Made by a program: the position numbers and the translations under genes. DNA of 43,325 bases from Acidobacteriota bacterium (GTDB lineage Bacteria; Acidobacteriota; Vicinamibacteria; Vicinamibacterales; UBA2999). The notes below the pieces were generated by a model. It ran no database searches and had not been told where the DNA came from. It saw only the letters and a list, made by a program, of their open reading frames with translations. Location: contig JAUSDY010000152.1 of assembly GCA_030650395.1 (NCBI GenBank), positions 1-43,325 on the forward strand. The letters run 5' to 3'. This document shows, one piece after another, positions 8,093-16,329 of the stretch. Each line of letters starts with the position of its first letter. The first letter of the stretch is position 1.

Positions 8093-8686
8093 TTGGCGCT
8101 CGAGCGCGAGATCAAGCTTCGCTTTGACAGTGCCGACGAGGCACGCGCGAAGATTCTCGCGCTCGGAGCCACGCCGCTGCGCGGCCGCCGGCTGCAGGAA
8201 GACGCCCTGCTCGACACCGACGACGAGTCGCTCCGCCGGCAGAGATCGACGCTGCGGGTGCGATGCGAGGGCGGCAAGAGCCTGCTCACCTACAAAGGTC
8301 CGGTCCTGCCCGGACTCGTCAAGACCCGCGACGAATTCGAAACCGTCGTCGCCGACGGCGAAGTGCTGCTGACCATTCTCGAGCAGCTGGGGCTGCACGT
8401 CTGGTTCCGCTACGAGAAGTTCCGCGAGGAGTTTTCGGCAGACGACGTGGTGATGGCGGTGGACGAGACGCCGGTCGGCGTTTTTGTGGAGCTCGAGGGC
8501 GGCGAAGCCGCCATTCACGCTACCGCGCGGGCGCTCGGCAAGACCGTCGGCGATTACATCACCGACTCGTACCGCTTCCTCTACCTGCAGCATCGCGACG
8601 CGAACGGTCTGGCCGGACACCACATGGTGTTCGCCGGCTTGCCCACCGAAGCGCCCGGCGCGAAGGTGGGTCGCGCCGACGCATGA
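8093..8686 (+). CDS. CYTH domain protein (triphosphate-binding, CyaB/ThTPase-like)
   Basis: A 197-residue protein with the CYTH signature at its N-terminus (LEREIKLRF, the ExExK motif), followed by strand-rich segments with alternating charged residues (STLRVRC, LLTYKGP, TRDEFET, FVELEGG). The fold is a triphosphate tunnel that binds inorganic triphosphate, nucleoside triphosphates or thiamine triphosphate with divalent metal. The TTG start at 8093 is needed to include the ExExK motif. The last ~17 residues are encoded by one arm of a nested palindrome, so the native C-terminus may be shorter. It is followed closely by nucleotide-sugar genes; a direct link to them is not established. Confidence 0.85.
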   Translation: MALEREIKLRFDSADEARAKILALGATPLRGRRLQEDALLDTDDESLRRQRSTLRVRCEGGKSLLTYKGPVLPGLVKTRDEFETVVADGEVLLTILEQLGLHVWFRYEKFREEFSADDVVMAVDETPVGVFVELEGGEAAIHATARALGKTVGDYITDSYRFLYLQHRDANGLAGHHMVFAGLPTEAPGAKVGRADA

Positions 8687-8716
8687 CCCACCTTCGCTAA
8701 AGCTACGGTGGGCAAG
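8638..8716. repeat. nested palindromic element overlapping two gene ends
   Basis: Outer arms CTTGCCCACCG (8638-8648) and CGGTGGGCAAG (8706-8716) are exact reverse complements. Inner arms CGAAGGTGGGTC (8661-8672) and GACCCACCTTCG (8685-8696) are also exact. The element encodes the C-terminus of the CYTH protein, and the annotated GTG start of the next gene lies in its right outer arm. It resembles dispersed GCCCACC...GGTGGGC repeats of soil bacteria. Confidence 0.85.
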
Positions 8717-9631
8717 CCTTTCCCATGGCCGGCGCTGGTGTTGACCGCGGGGCTAGCAACCCGACTGCAGCCGCTCTCATCCGTCCGCGCCAAGGCGGCG
8801 CTGCCGGTGGCCGGCGAGGCTCTGGTGCTGCGCATTCTGCGCCGGCTGCGCCGCTCGGGCGTGACGCGAGTGGTCCTCAACCTGCACCACCTTGCGGACA
8901 CCATTACGCGTGAGGTCGGCGACGGATCCGCGATTGGCCTCGAGGCCAGGTACTCGTGGGAGCCCGAGGTGTTGGGCTCCGCGGGCGGCCCCGCGCGCGC
9001 GCTGCCTTTGCTCGAAGCCGATCGCTTCCTGATCGTGAACGGCGATACGCTCGCGGATGTCGACCTCGAGGCGCTTGCCGCGCAGCATGTCGACACCAAC
9101 GCGGTCGTCACCATGGCCGTGGTCGACGGCGACCCTCGCTACAACGGCATCGTGGCTGATGCGGCGGGGCTGGTTCGCGGTTTCGGCCGCGACCCGGGTG
9201 CATTTCATTTCATCGGGATTCAAGCGGCGAACGCGTCTGCATTCGCGGGTGTGAGCCCGGACGCGCGATCGGAAACCGTGCACGGAATTTATCCGGCAAT
9301 GATCGCGAGCCGGCCCGACAGTCTTCGCGTGATGCGGACGACTGCGGAGTTCTTCGACATCGGCACACCCCAGGACTATCTCGACACCGCCCGGACCATC
9401 GCCCGGCGCGAAGGCCGTGGTCTCGATCGCGGTCATGGCTGCCAGGTCGCCGACGACGCGCGAATCGATTCGACGATTCTCTGGAACGATGTCACCGTCG
9501 GCGCCGGCGCCACGCTCACCGACTGCATCGTCACTGACGGCGTGACCGTCCCCGCCGGCGCGCGCCACGATCGGTGTTCCCTGGTGGCGACCGATCGTGG
9601 GATGATCGCGACGCCGTTCGCCAACGCATAG
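8708..9631 (+). CDS. sugar-1-phosphate nucleotidyltransferase, MurU-like, with C-terminal beta-helix
   Basis: A 307-residue nucleotidyltransferase of the NTP_transferase family, with ALVLTAGLATRLQPL and RAKAALPVAG at the N-terminus and NGDTLAD in the metal-binding region. The canonical GxGTRLRP loop reads GLATRLQP here, so the second glycine is replaced by alanine. The last ~70 residues contain hexapeptide-like turns (DARIDSTILWNDVTVGAGATLTDCIV) typical of a left-handed beta-helix. Directly downstream is an AmgK-like kinase; the MurU-AmgK pair converts MurNAc to UDP-MurNAc in cell-wall recycling, so a MurNAc-1-phosphate uridylyltransferase role is inferred. The GTG start at 8708 lies in a repeat arm; an in-frame GTG at 8738 is possible but would cut into the conserved ALVLTAG segment. 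Confidence 0.8.
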   Translation: MGKPFPWPALVLTAGLATRLQPLSSVRAKAALPVAGEALVLRILRRLRRSGVTRVVLNLHHLADTITREVGDGSAIGLEARYSWEPEVLGSAGGPARALPLLEADRFLIVNGDTLADVDLEALAAQHVDTNAVVTMAVVDGDPRYNGIVADAAGLVRGFGRDPGAFHFIGIQAANASAFAGVSPDARSETVHGIYPAMIASRPDSLRVMRTTAEFFDIGTPQDYLDTARTIARREGRGLDRGHGCQVADDARIDSTILWNDVTVGAGATLTDCIVTDGVTVPAGARHDRCSLVATDRGMIATPFANA

Positions 9632-9637
9632 ACCCCT

Positions 9638-10624
9638 GTGGACCAGCGCATTTCCGAATACCTCGAGCAGCAGGGCCTTGGGCCGCAGGCGGCGCAGGTC
9701 GTGCCGCTGACCGGCGACGCGTCGGATCGGCAGTACTTCCGCGTACTGCTCAAGGGGACGCGGCCGATCGTGCTGGCCCTCCATCAGGGACCGATCGAGT
9801 TTGCGACCATGCCATTCGTATCGGTGGCGAGGCTGTTGGCCCAGGTGCCGCTGCCCGTGCCGGCCATTCTTCATCACTCGGATCCGCTGGGCGTGCTCGG
9901 TCTCGAAGATTTGGGCGACGTCACGCTGCAGGCGCACCTGGGCGCCACGACGGCGGCGGAGCACGCCGCGTTATATCGACAGGCGGTAACGCTCATCGCC
10001 CGCATGCAACAGCGCGGCGGACAATTGCGCTCGGACGAGTACCCGCCCTACCGGATCGCTTTCGACGTCGAGAAGCTGACCTGGGAGCTCGAGTTCTTCG
10101 TCAAGCATTACCTCGTCGCATATCGCGGCGCCAACCTGTCGGATGCCGATCGAGACGCGCTTCGCGCCGAATGGAGTGCGATCGTGACGGAGCTGGCCGG
10201 CGAGCCGCGCGTGCTGTGCCACCGCGATTATCACAGCCGCAACCTGATGCTGCACGAGGGCACGCTGTACATGATCGACTTCCAGGATGCGCGCATGGGC
10301 CCCGACACCTATGACCTGGCGTCGCTGTTGCGTGATTCGTACGTCGACCTCACGGCGGCGCAGGTTGACGAGCTGATCGCGTTCTTCCTGGCGCTCAAGG
10401 GCGAGGCCGGACCCGATGGCGAGTCCGAATTCAGGCGGCGCTTCGACCTGATGGCGCTGCAACGCAACCTCAAGGCGCTGGGCACGTTCGGCTATATGAC
10501 GACGGCGCGCAACAATACGGTTTACATTCAGTACATTCCGCGCACGCTCAACTATGTGAAGGCGAACCTCGCCAAGTACCCGCGCTTCGCGACGCTGCGC
10601 GACCTGCTCGGAGCGTGGCTGTAG
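9638..10624 (+). CDS. AmgK-like anomeric amino-sugar kinase (aminoglycoside phosphotransferase fold)
   Basis: A 328-residue phosphotransferase. Visible motifs are the N-terminal DASDRQYFRV loop, LEDLGDV in the hinge, the catalytic loop LCHRDYHSRNLM and the metal-binding IDFQDARMGPDTYDLASLLRD. This arrangement is that of AmgK, which phosphorylates the anomeric hydroxyl of MurNAc or GlcNAc. The gene begins with GTG 6 bases after the MurU-like gene, so the two are co-transcribed and the products would act in sequence. True aminoglycoside resistance is unlikely given the pairing. Substrate preference (MurNAc, GlcNAc or another sugar) is inferred from family and context. Confidence 0.82.
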   Translation: MDQRISEYLEQQGLGPQAAQVVPLTGDASDRQYFRVLLKGTRPIVLALHQGPIEFATMPFVSVARLLAQVPLPVPAILHHSDPLGVLGLEDLGDVTLQAHLGATTAAEHAALYRQAVTLIARMQQRGGQLRSDEYPPYRIAFDVEKLTWELEFFVKHYLVAYRGANLSDADRDALRAEWSAIVTELAGEPRVLCHRDYHSRNLMLHEGTLYMIDFQDARMGPDTYDLASLLRDSYVDLTAAQVDELIAFFLALKGEAGPDGESEFRRRFDLMALQRNLKALGTFGYMTTARNNTVYIQYIPRTLNYVKANLAKYPRFATLRDLLGAWL

Positions 10625-10643
10625 GGTAAGATCGTCGCCAGCC

Positions 10644-11507
10644 GTGTTTGGAGTCTCCACCCATCTGTATCTGGGCGAACGCCTCGAACGGGACCACCTC
10701 GTCGAGATCGCGGCCCACTCCTTCGACGCAATCGAGGTGTTCGCGGTGCGGAACCACTTCGACTACCACGACCGCCGCGCCGCCATCGCGCTGGCCGAAT
10801 GGCTCGACGACACCCGCCTGTCGCTGCAGTCATTCCACGCGCCGATTGCGCTCGACTATGCGAATGGCAGCTGGCGCGGCGGGCTGAGCCTGGCGGCGGC
10901 CGACGAGACGCGGCGCAAGCAGGCCGTAGAGGAAACGCGCGCGGTGCTCGAGATCGCGGCGGTGCTGCCCTACCAGGTCCTGGTGCTCCACGCCGGCGTG
11001 CCGGAGCCCCATGGCAAGCCGGCCGACAACCACCTGGCGTCGATGGTGCGCAGCCTCGAGGATCTCTCGCCGGTAGCCGAGCGCGTCGGCGTGCGAATGG
11101 CGGTCGAAGTGATTCCCAACGCGCTGTCGACCGCGACGGCGCTGGTCGAGCTGCTGGAAAGCGACCTCGAAGCCACCGGCCTCGGCCTGTGCATGGACGT
11201 GGGCCACGCGCGGCTGATGGGCGACGTGGTCGATGCGATCGAAAACTCCGCGGGCCATGTGCTCACGACACACCTGCACGACAATCGCGGCCGCACCGAC
11301 GACCATCTCGTGCCGGGCCAGGGCGTGATCGACTGGGACGCGGCGTTGCTCGCGTTCCAGAAAGTCGGTTACGACGGCGTCTGGATGTTCGAGCTGGCGG
11401 TGTCACCGGAACGGCGGACGGTGCTCGAGCGCGCCATCAAGGCGCGCGAACGATTTGAATCGTTGCTGCGGATCGGCGACGAAATGCTTGGCTCTGACGG
11501 GGTCTGA
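10644..11507 (+). CDS. sugar phosphate isomerase/epimerase (xylose-isomerase-like TIM barrel)
   Basis: A 287-residue protein with the AP-endonuclease-2/xylose-isomerase-like TIM-barrel pattern: VSTHLYLG at the start, SFHAPI, VLVLHAG, MAVEVIPN, LCMDVGHARLMG and TTHLHDNRGRTDDHLVPGQGVIDW. The His, Glu and Asp residues in these strands are the usual divalent-metal ligands. It follows the kinase gene by 19 bases and is probably in the same operon, which suggests a carbohydrate role. The GTG start at 10644 is used; no strong ribosome-binding site is visible. The stop codon is part of a GGGGTCTGACCCC palindrome. The substrate is unknown, and an endonuclease IV-like activity is less likely. Confidence 0.8.
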   Translation: MFGVSTHLYLGERLERDHLVEIAAHSFDAIEVFAVRNHFDYHDRRAAIALAEWLDDTRLSLQSFHAPIALDYANGSWRGGLSLAAADETRRKQAVEETRAVLEIAAVLPYQVLVLHAGVPEPHGKPADNHLASMVRSLEDLSPVAERVGVRMAVEVIPNALSTATALVELLESDLEATGLGLCMDVGHARLMGDVVDAIENSAGHVLTTHLHDNRGRTDDHLVPGQGVIDWDAALLAFQKVGYDGVWMFELAVSPERRTVLERAIKARERFESLLRIGDEMLGSDGV

Positions 11508-11511
11508 CCCC
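11499..11511. repeat. GGGGTCTGACCCC perfect palindrome carrying a stop codon
   Basis: A 13-bp perfect palindrome whose TGA is the stop of the isomerase gene. A related split pair (GGGGTCA at 42683-42689 and TGACCCC at 42734-42740) lies in the chromate-locus promoter region. Confidence 0.7.
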
Positions 11512-11528
11512 TACGCAGATAGACAAAA

Positions 11529-12824
11529 ATGATCCAGACATACATCAACAAGATTGGCGAGCACGTCGGCGAGTCGGTGACCATCAAGGGCTGGCTGCAC
11601 AACCGGCGGTCGAGCGGCAAGATCCACTTCCTGGTGGTGCGCGACGGCACCGGCTTTCTGCAGGTCGTGATGGGCAAGAAAGACGTCGACGAGGCGACCT
11701 TCCAAACGGCCGATCACCTCAGCCAGGAAAGCGCCATCATCGTGACCGGCACGGTGCGGGCCGACGAGCGCGCGGCGGGGGGATACGAGCTGATCGCCAG
11801 CGGCCTCGACGTGGTCAACGAGGCGCACGACTACCCCATCACGCCGAAGGAACACGGCGTCGATTACCTGATGGATCGCCGCCACCTGTGGATTCGCGCC
11901 GAGCGGCAGACGGCCATCCTGCGGGTCCGTCACGAGATCATCAACGCGGTGCGCGACTTCTTCAACACCGAGGGGTTCATCCTCGCCGACACGCCGATCT
12001 TCACGCCGGCGGCGTGCGAAGGCACGACCACGCTCTTCCCCGTCCAGTATTTCGAGAACGAAACGGCGTACCTGACCCAGAGCGGGCAGCTCTATAACGA
12101 AGCGAATGCGATGGCGCTCGGCAAGGTCTACGCCTTCGGCCCGACGTTCCGCGCCGAAAAGAGCAAGACGCGCCGCCACCTCACCGAGTTCTGGATGGTG
12201 GAGCCGGAGATGGCGTACGCCGACCTCAACGATGTGATCACGCTCGCGGAGGGGTTGATCACCTCAGTGGTCGCGCGGGTGCTCGATCGGCGGCAGAAGG
12301 AATTGAAGACGCTGGAGCGCAACACCGCGAAGCTCGAAGCCGTCAAGGCGCCGTTCCCGCGCCTTCATTACGACGAGGCCGCGAAGATCCTGCTCGACAA
12401 GGGCCTGCCGTTCGTCACGGGCGGCGACTTTGGCGGCACCGACGAAACGGTGTTGTCCGAACAGTTCGATCGGCCCCTCTGCGTCACGCACTACCCCGCC
12501 GCGATCAAAGCCTTCTACATGAAGCCGGATCCGAACGAGCCCGACAAGGCGCTGTGCGTGGACGTGCTCGCGCCCGAAGGCTACGGCGAGATCATCGGCG
12601 GCGGCCAGCGTCTCGACGATCTGGATCTGCTGCTGCAGCGCATCAAGGAACACGAGTTGCCGCAGGAAGCATTCGAGTGGTACCTCGACCTGCGCCGCTA
12701 CGGCTCAGTGCCGCACGGTGGCTTCGGCATGGGCATCGAACGCTGCGTCAGCTGGATCTGCGGGCTGGAACACGTCCGCGAAACGATCCCCTACCCTCGT
12801 ATGCTCTACCGGATCTATCCATAA
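11529..12824 (+). CDS. asnS: asparaginyl-tRNA synthetase
   Basis: A 431-residue class IIb synthetase that charges tRNA(Asn) with asparagine. It has an N-terminal OB-fold anticodon-binding domain (about 1-105; [24 protein letters not shown]). The catalytic domain shows motif 2 around [20 protein letters not shown] and motif 3 in [21 protein letters not shown], ending [12 protein letters not shown]. The segment [15 protein letters not shown] and EIIGGGQR favour asparagine over aspartate specificity. Length is normal for the family. Presence of asnS suggests direct charging of Asn rather than sole reliance on the amidotransferase route. Confidence 0.95.
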   Translation: MIQTYINKIGEHVGESVTIKGWLHNRRSSGKIHFLVVRDGTGFLQVVMGKKDVDEATFQTADHLSQESAIIVTGTVRADERAAGGYELIASGLDVVNEAHDYPITPKEHGVDYLMDRRHLWIRAERQTAILRVRHEIINAVRDFFNTEGFILADTPIFTPAACEGTTTLFPVQYFENETAYLTQSGQLYNEANAMALGKVYAFGPTFRAEKSKTRRHLTEFWMVEPEMAYADLNDVITLAEGLITSVVARVLDRRQKELKTLERNTAKLEAVKAPFPRLHYDEAAKILLDKGLPFVTGGDFGGTDETVLSEQFDRPLCVTHYPAAIKAFYMKPDPNEPDKALCVDVLAPEGYGEIIGGGQRLDDLDLLLQRIKEHELPQEAFEWYLDLRRYGSVPHGGFGMGIERCVSWICGLEHVRETIPYPRMLYRIYP

Positions 12825-12836
12825 GCAGTGGGAGCG

Positions 12837-13012
12837 CTCGCGCGGAGAGGTATCTCCCATCGCTCGCTCTCGCTCGGCCGTCCAAATGTCGCTCGGCGCA
12901 TCAAGCGCCCACGCTATGGACGCCAAGAAAGCAACTCGCCAGCGTAGCCTCCGCTCCATTTGACTCTGGCCTCGCTCGAACGCTCGCGCCGGGAGACACC
13001 TCTCCGCGCGAG
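12837..13012. repeat. 176-bp element with 22-bp inverted terminal arms (MITE-like)
   Basis: The left arm (12837-12858) and right arm (12991-13012) are reverse complements over 22 bases with one mismatch; the core is CGCGCGGAGAGGT. The ~130 bases between them have no convincing gene. The element fills almost all of the asnS-rimO gap. No obvious target-site duplication is seen. It could be a small non-autonomous element or a large hairpin. Confidence 0.75.
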
Positions 13013-13046
13013 CCGTCACCCGTTCCTGCTACACTAGGTAGTTCTC

Positions 13047-14501
13047 ATGAAGATCGGATTTGTCTCCTTGGGCTGCCCCAAGAATCTCGTCGACTCCGAG
13101 GTCATGCTTGGCATGGCGGAGAAGGACGGGCACGAGATCACGAGCGATGCGTCGCAAGCCGACGTGCTCGTGGTGAACACCTGCGCCTTTATCGATCGCG
13201 CCAAGCAGGAATCGATCGACACCATCCTCGAGATGGCCGAGCTCAAACGGCAAGCGGCAGGGCGCCGCCTAATCGTGACCGGATGCCTCGCTGAGCGTTA
13301 CAGGGATGAACTAAAAAGGGAGATCCCTGAAATTGATGCAGTGCTCGGCACCGGCGAAGTGGAAGGCTTCACGGCCGCTCTGACGGGAGGGCACTCCCTG
13401 TCGGGAAACGGCTCGTCGTCGGGAGCTGGTCACACGCCAATGACGTTCTATCGTCGGGATCCCGACAAGCAAGGCGCCTCCCGACAAGTAGCGAGCTCCC
13501 GACCCACGTCAGCCGTTCCCGTTTTCGGGGTCGACCTCCCGACATATTTGTACGATGCGTCGACCCCGCGAAAACGCGTGACGCCCGGACATTACGCCTA
13601 CGTGAAGATCGCCGAGGGCTGTGACTACAAGTGCGCCTTCTGCATCATCCCGAAAATGCGCGGGCACTATCGCAGCCGCCCGATCGACTCCATCGTCAAA
13701 GAAGCGCACGCGCTGGCGGCGCAGGGTGTCAAAGAGCTGCTGCTGATCTCCCAGGACTCGACCTTCTACGGCATCGACCGCGGCGAGCGCGGCGCGCTGC
13801 CGAAACTACTACGTGCACTAAATAACATAGCCGGCATCGAGTGGATCCGCCTGCTCTACCTCTATCCGACGACGATCAACGACGAAGTGATCGACGCCAT
13901 CGCGGAACTCGACAAGGTGGTGAAGTACATCGACCTGCCGCTGCAGCATGCGTCGGATGCCGTGCTCAAGCGCATGAAGCGGCCCGGCACGCGCCAGTCG
14001 TACGTCCGCCTGCTCGACAACATCCGCACGCGCATTCCCGACGTCGTCCTCCGCACCACCTTCATCGTCGGCTTCCCTGGTGAAACCGCAGACGACTTCG
14101 CCGAGCTCGAAGGGTTCATCTCCGAGATCGGCTTCGATCACGTCGGTGTCTTCACTTACTCGCACGAAGAAGGCACCTCCGCGCACGAGCTCGTTGACGA
14201 TGTGCCGGCGGCGATCAAGAAGAAGCGGCAAGACCGGTTGATGGCGAGGCAAAAGAAGATCGTCGCGTCGCGGCAGAAACGCCGGCTCGGCGAAACGACA
14301 CGTCTGGTGGTCGACGGCCAATCCCCAGAGCATGAGCTGGTGCTAGTGGGCCGATTGCCGGGCCAGGCGCCCGAGATCGACCCGGTCGTGTATCTCACCG
14401 ACTGCGACCCTTCCGCCTTTCCTTCCGGGTCGATGATCGATGTCCAGATCGTCGGCGCCCACGGCTACGACCTGGTCGCCCGCCCCGTGTTACACTATTA
14501 G
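13047..14501 (+). CDS. rimO: ribosomal protein S12 methylthiotransferase RimO with an in-frame repeat insertion
   Basis: A radical-SAM methylthiotransferase that modifies an aspartate of ribosomal protein S12. The N-terminal UPF0004 domain (about 1-110) has the three auxiliary cluster cysteines in SLGCPKN, VNTCAF and TGCLAE. The radical-SAM motif is CDYKCAFC at about residues 192-199, and a TRAM domain closes the protein (about 415-484). Between the first two domains, residues ~113-155 (GGHSLSGNG... to ...SSRPTS) do not look like RimO and are encoded by an 18-bp-period CTCCCGAC repeat element. The total of 484 residues is about 40 longer than usual, consistent with that insert. A TACACT hexamer at 13030-13035 lies 11 bases before the ATG, with no clear ribosome-binding site. 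Confidence 0.93.
   Translation: MKIGFVSLGCPKNLVDSEVMLGMAEKDGHEITSDASQADVLVVNTCAFIDRAKQESIDTILEMAELKRQAAGRRLIVTGCLAERYRDELKREIPEIDAVLGTGEVEGFTAALTGGHSLSGNGSSSGAGHTPMTFYRRDPDKQGASRQVASSRPTSAVPVFGVDLPTYLYDASTPRKRVTPGHYAYVKIAEGCDYKCAFCIIPKMRGHYRSRPIDSIVKEAHALAAQGVKELLLISQDSTFYGIDRGERGALPKLLRALNNIAGIEWIRLLYLYPTTINDEVIDAIAELDKVVKYIDLPLQHASDAVLKRMKRPGTRQSYVRLLDNIRTRIPDVVLRTTFIVGFPGETADDFAELEGFISEIGFDHVGVFTYSHEEGTSAHELVDDVPAAIKKKRQDRLMARQKKIVASRQKRRLGETTRLVVDGQSPEHELVLVGRLPGQAPEIDPVVYLTDCDPSAFPSGSMIDVQIVGAHGYDLVARPVLHY
13383..13503. repeat. 18-bp-period CTCCCGAC/GTCGGGAG element inside rimO
   Basis: TCGGGA-type cores recur at 13383, 13401 and 13419 (18-bp steps) and at 13454. Complementary TCCCGAC cores recur at 13460, 13479 and 13497. 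The centre is the perfect palindrome GTCGGGATCCCGAC (13453-13466), so the whole is an inverted repeat. Because 18 is a multiple of three the frame stays open. The same core is found at 24.32-24.37 and 25.16-25.22 kb. Confidence 0.85.
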
Positions 14502-14524
14502 GTCGGTTCTTAGTCTGGGTAACC

Positions 14525-14556
14525 AGAGTGGGCCTTTTAGCCCACTCTTTGTGTTT
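14525..14556 (+). terminator. hairpin between rimO and rimP (terminator or rimP leader attenuator)
   Basis: A perfect 9-bp stem AGAGTGGGC (14525-14533) / GCCCACTCT (14540-14548) with a CTTTTA loop is followed by a T-rich run (TTTGTGTTT). It lies 14 bases before the rimP start. GTGGGC...GCCCAC hairpins upstream of rimP are known as a leader element in other bacteria, so it may attenuate the rimP-nusA operon as well as end rimO. A TACACT hexamer at 14491-14496 could be the -10 box of this transcript. Confidence 0.75.
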
Positions 14557-14569
14557 ATGGGGGGCTTTT

Positions 14570-15046
14570 TTGAGCCCGCTCGAGCGTGTCCGCGAGATGG
14601 CGACCCGGGTCGCCGCGGCCTACGGGCTCGACATTTTCGATGTCGAGATGAAGCGAGAACGCGGCCAGCGGGTGCTGCGCGTGATTCTCGATCGACCGGG
14701 GCCTGCATCGACGCCGGAAGAGAGCGTTAGCATCGAGGACTGCGCCCGCGTCGCCGAAGAGTTGGGCACGATGCTTGACGTCGAAGACGTGGTGCCGGGC
14801 GAATACACCTTCGAGGTGTCGTCGCCGGGGCTGGATCGGCCGCTGCGGCATGAAGACGACTACCGCCGGTTCGCCGGCCGCTGGGCGAAGATCGTGACAT
14901 CGGCGCCGGTGCAACGCCAGACGGCGTTTTCCGGCCGCGTGAAGGGTGTAGAAGGCGAGGACGTGTTATTCGAGTCGGAAGGCAAGAAGCTGGTCAGGCT
15001 TCCGCTGCGGCTCATCTCACGCGCCCGCCTAGACGTGGAGTTCTGA
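14570..15046 (+). CDS. rimP: ribosome maturation factor RimP
   Basis: RimP assists 30S subunit maturation. The family-specific segments are visible: VAAAYGLDIFDVEMKRE near the N-terminus, VSIEDCARVAEELG in the first domain, EYTFEVSSPGLDRPLR at the domain boundary, and an SH3-like C-terminal domain (FSGRVKGVEGEDV). A TTG start at 14570 is preferred over an upstream GTG at 14528. It gives 158 residues, the normal length, has a G-rich ribosome-binding site at 14559-14564, and leaves the upstream hairpin outside the coding region. It is followed 7 bases later by nusA. Confidence 0.92.
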   Translation: MSPLERVREMATRVAAAYGLDIFDVEMKRERGQRVLRVILDRPGPASTPEESVSIEDCARVAEELGTMLDVEDVVPGEYTFEVSSPGLDRPLRHEDDYRRFAGRWAKIVTSAPVQRQTAFSGRVKGVEGEDVLFESEGKKLVRLPLRLISRARLDVEF

Positions 15047-15053
15047 GCAGATC

Positions 15054-16277
<1,224 letters not shown>

Positions 16278-16285
16278 CGGTGTAG

Positions 16286-16305
16286 CGCGGAACTTTAGTT
16301 CCGCG
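16286..16305 (+). other. CGCGGAAC-TTTA-GTTCCGCG hairpin between nusA and infB
   Basis: A perfect 8-bp stem (16286-16293 with 16298-16305) and a TTTA tetraloop, followed by AAAACG rather than a T-tract. It is better read as a dispersed palindromic repeat or an mRNA processing site than as a terminator, since infB should be co-transcribed. Confidence 0.6.
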
Positions 16306-16329
16306 AAAACGAAACTCGAGGAATAACGT

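Noticed and set aside
9638-10624. Aminoglycoside resistance gene
   Set aside because: The fold is shared, but the DASxRxYFR N-terminus and the coupled MurU-like gene point to an AmgK-type sugar kinase.
12837-13012. Insertion sequence between asnS and rimO
   Set aside because: There is no transposase frame and the element is only 176 bp, so at most it is a non-autonomous repeat.
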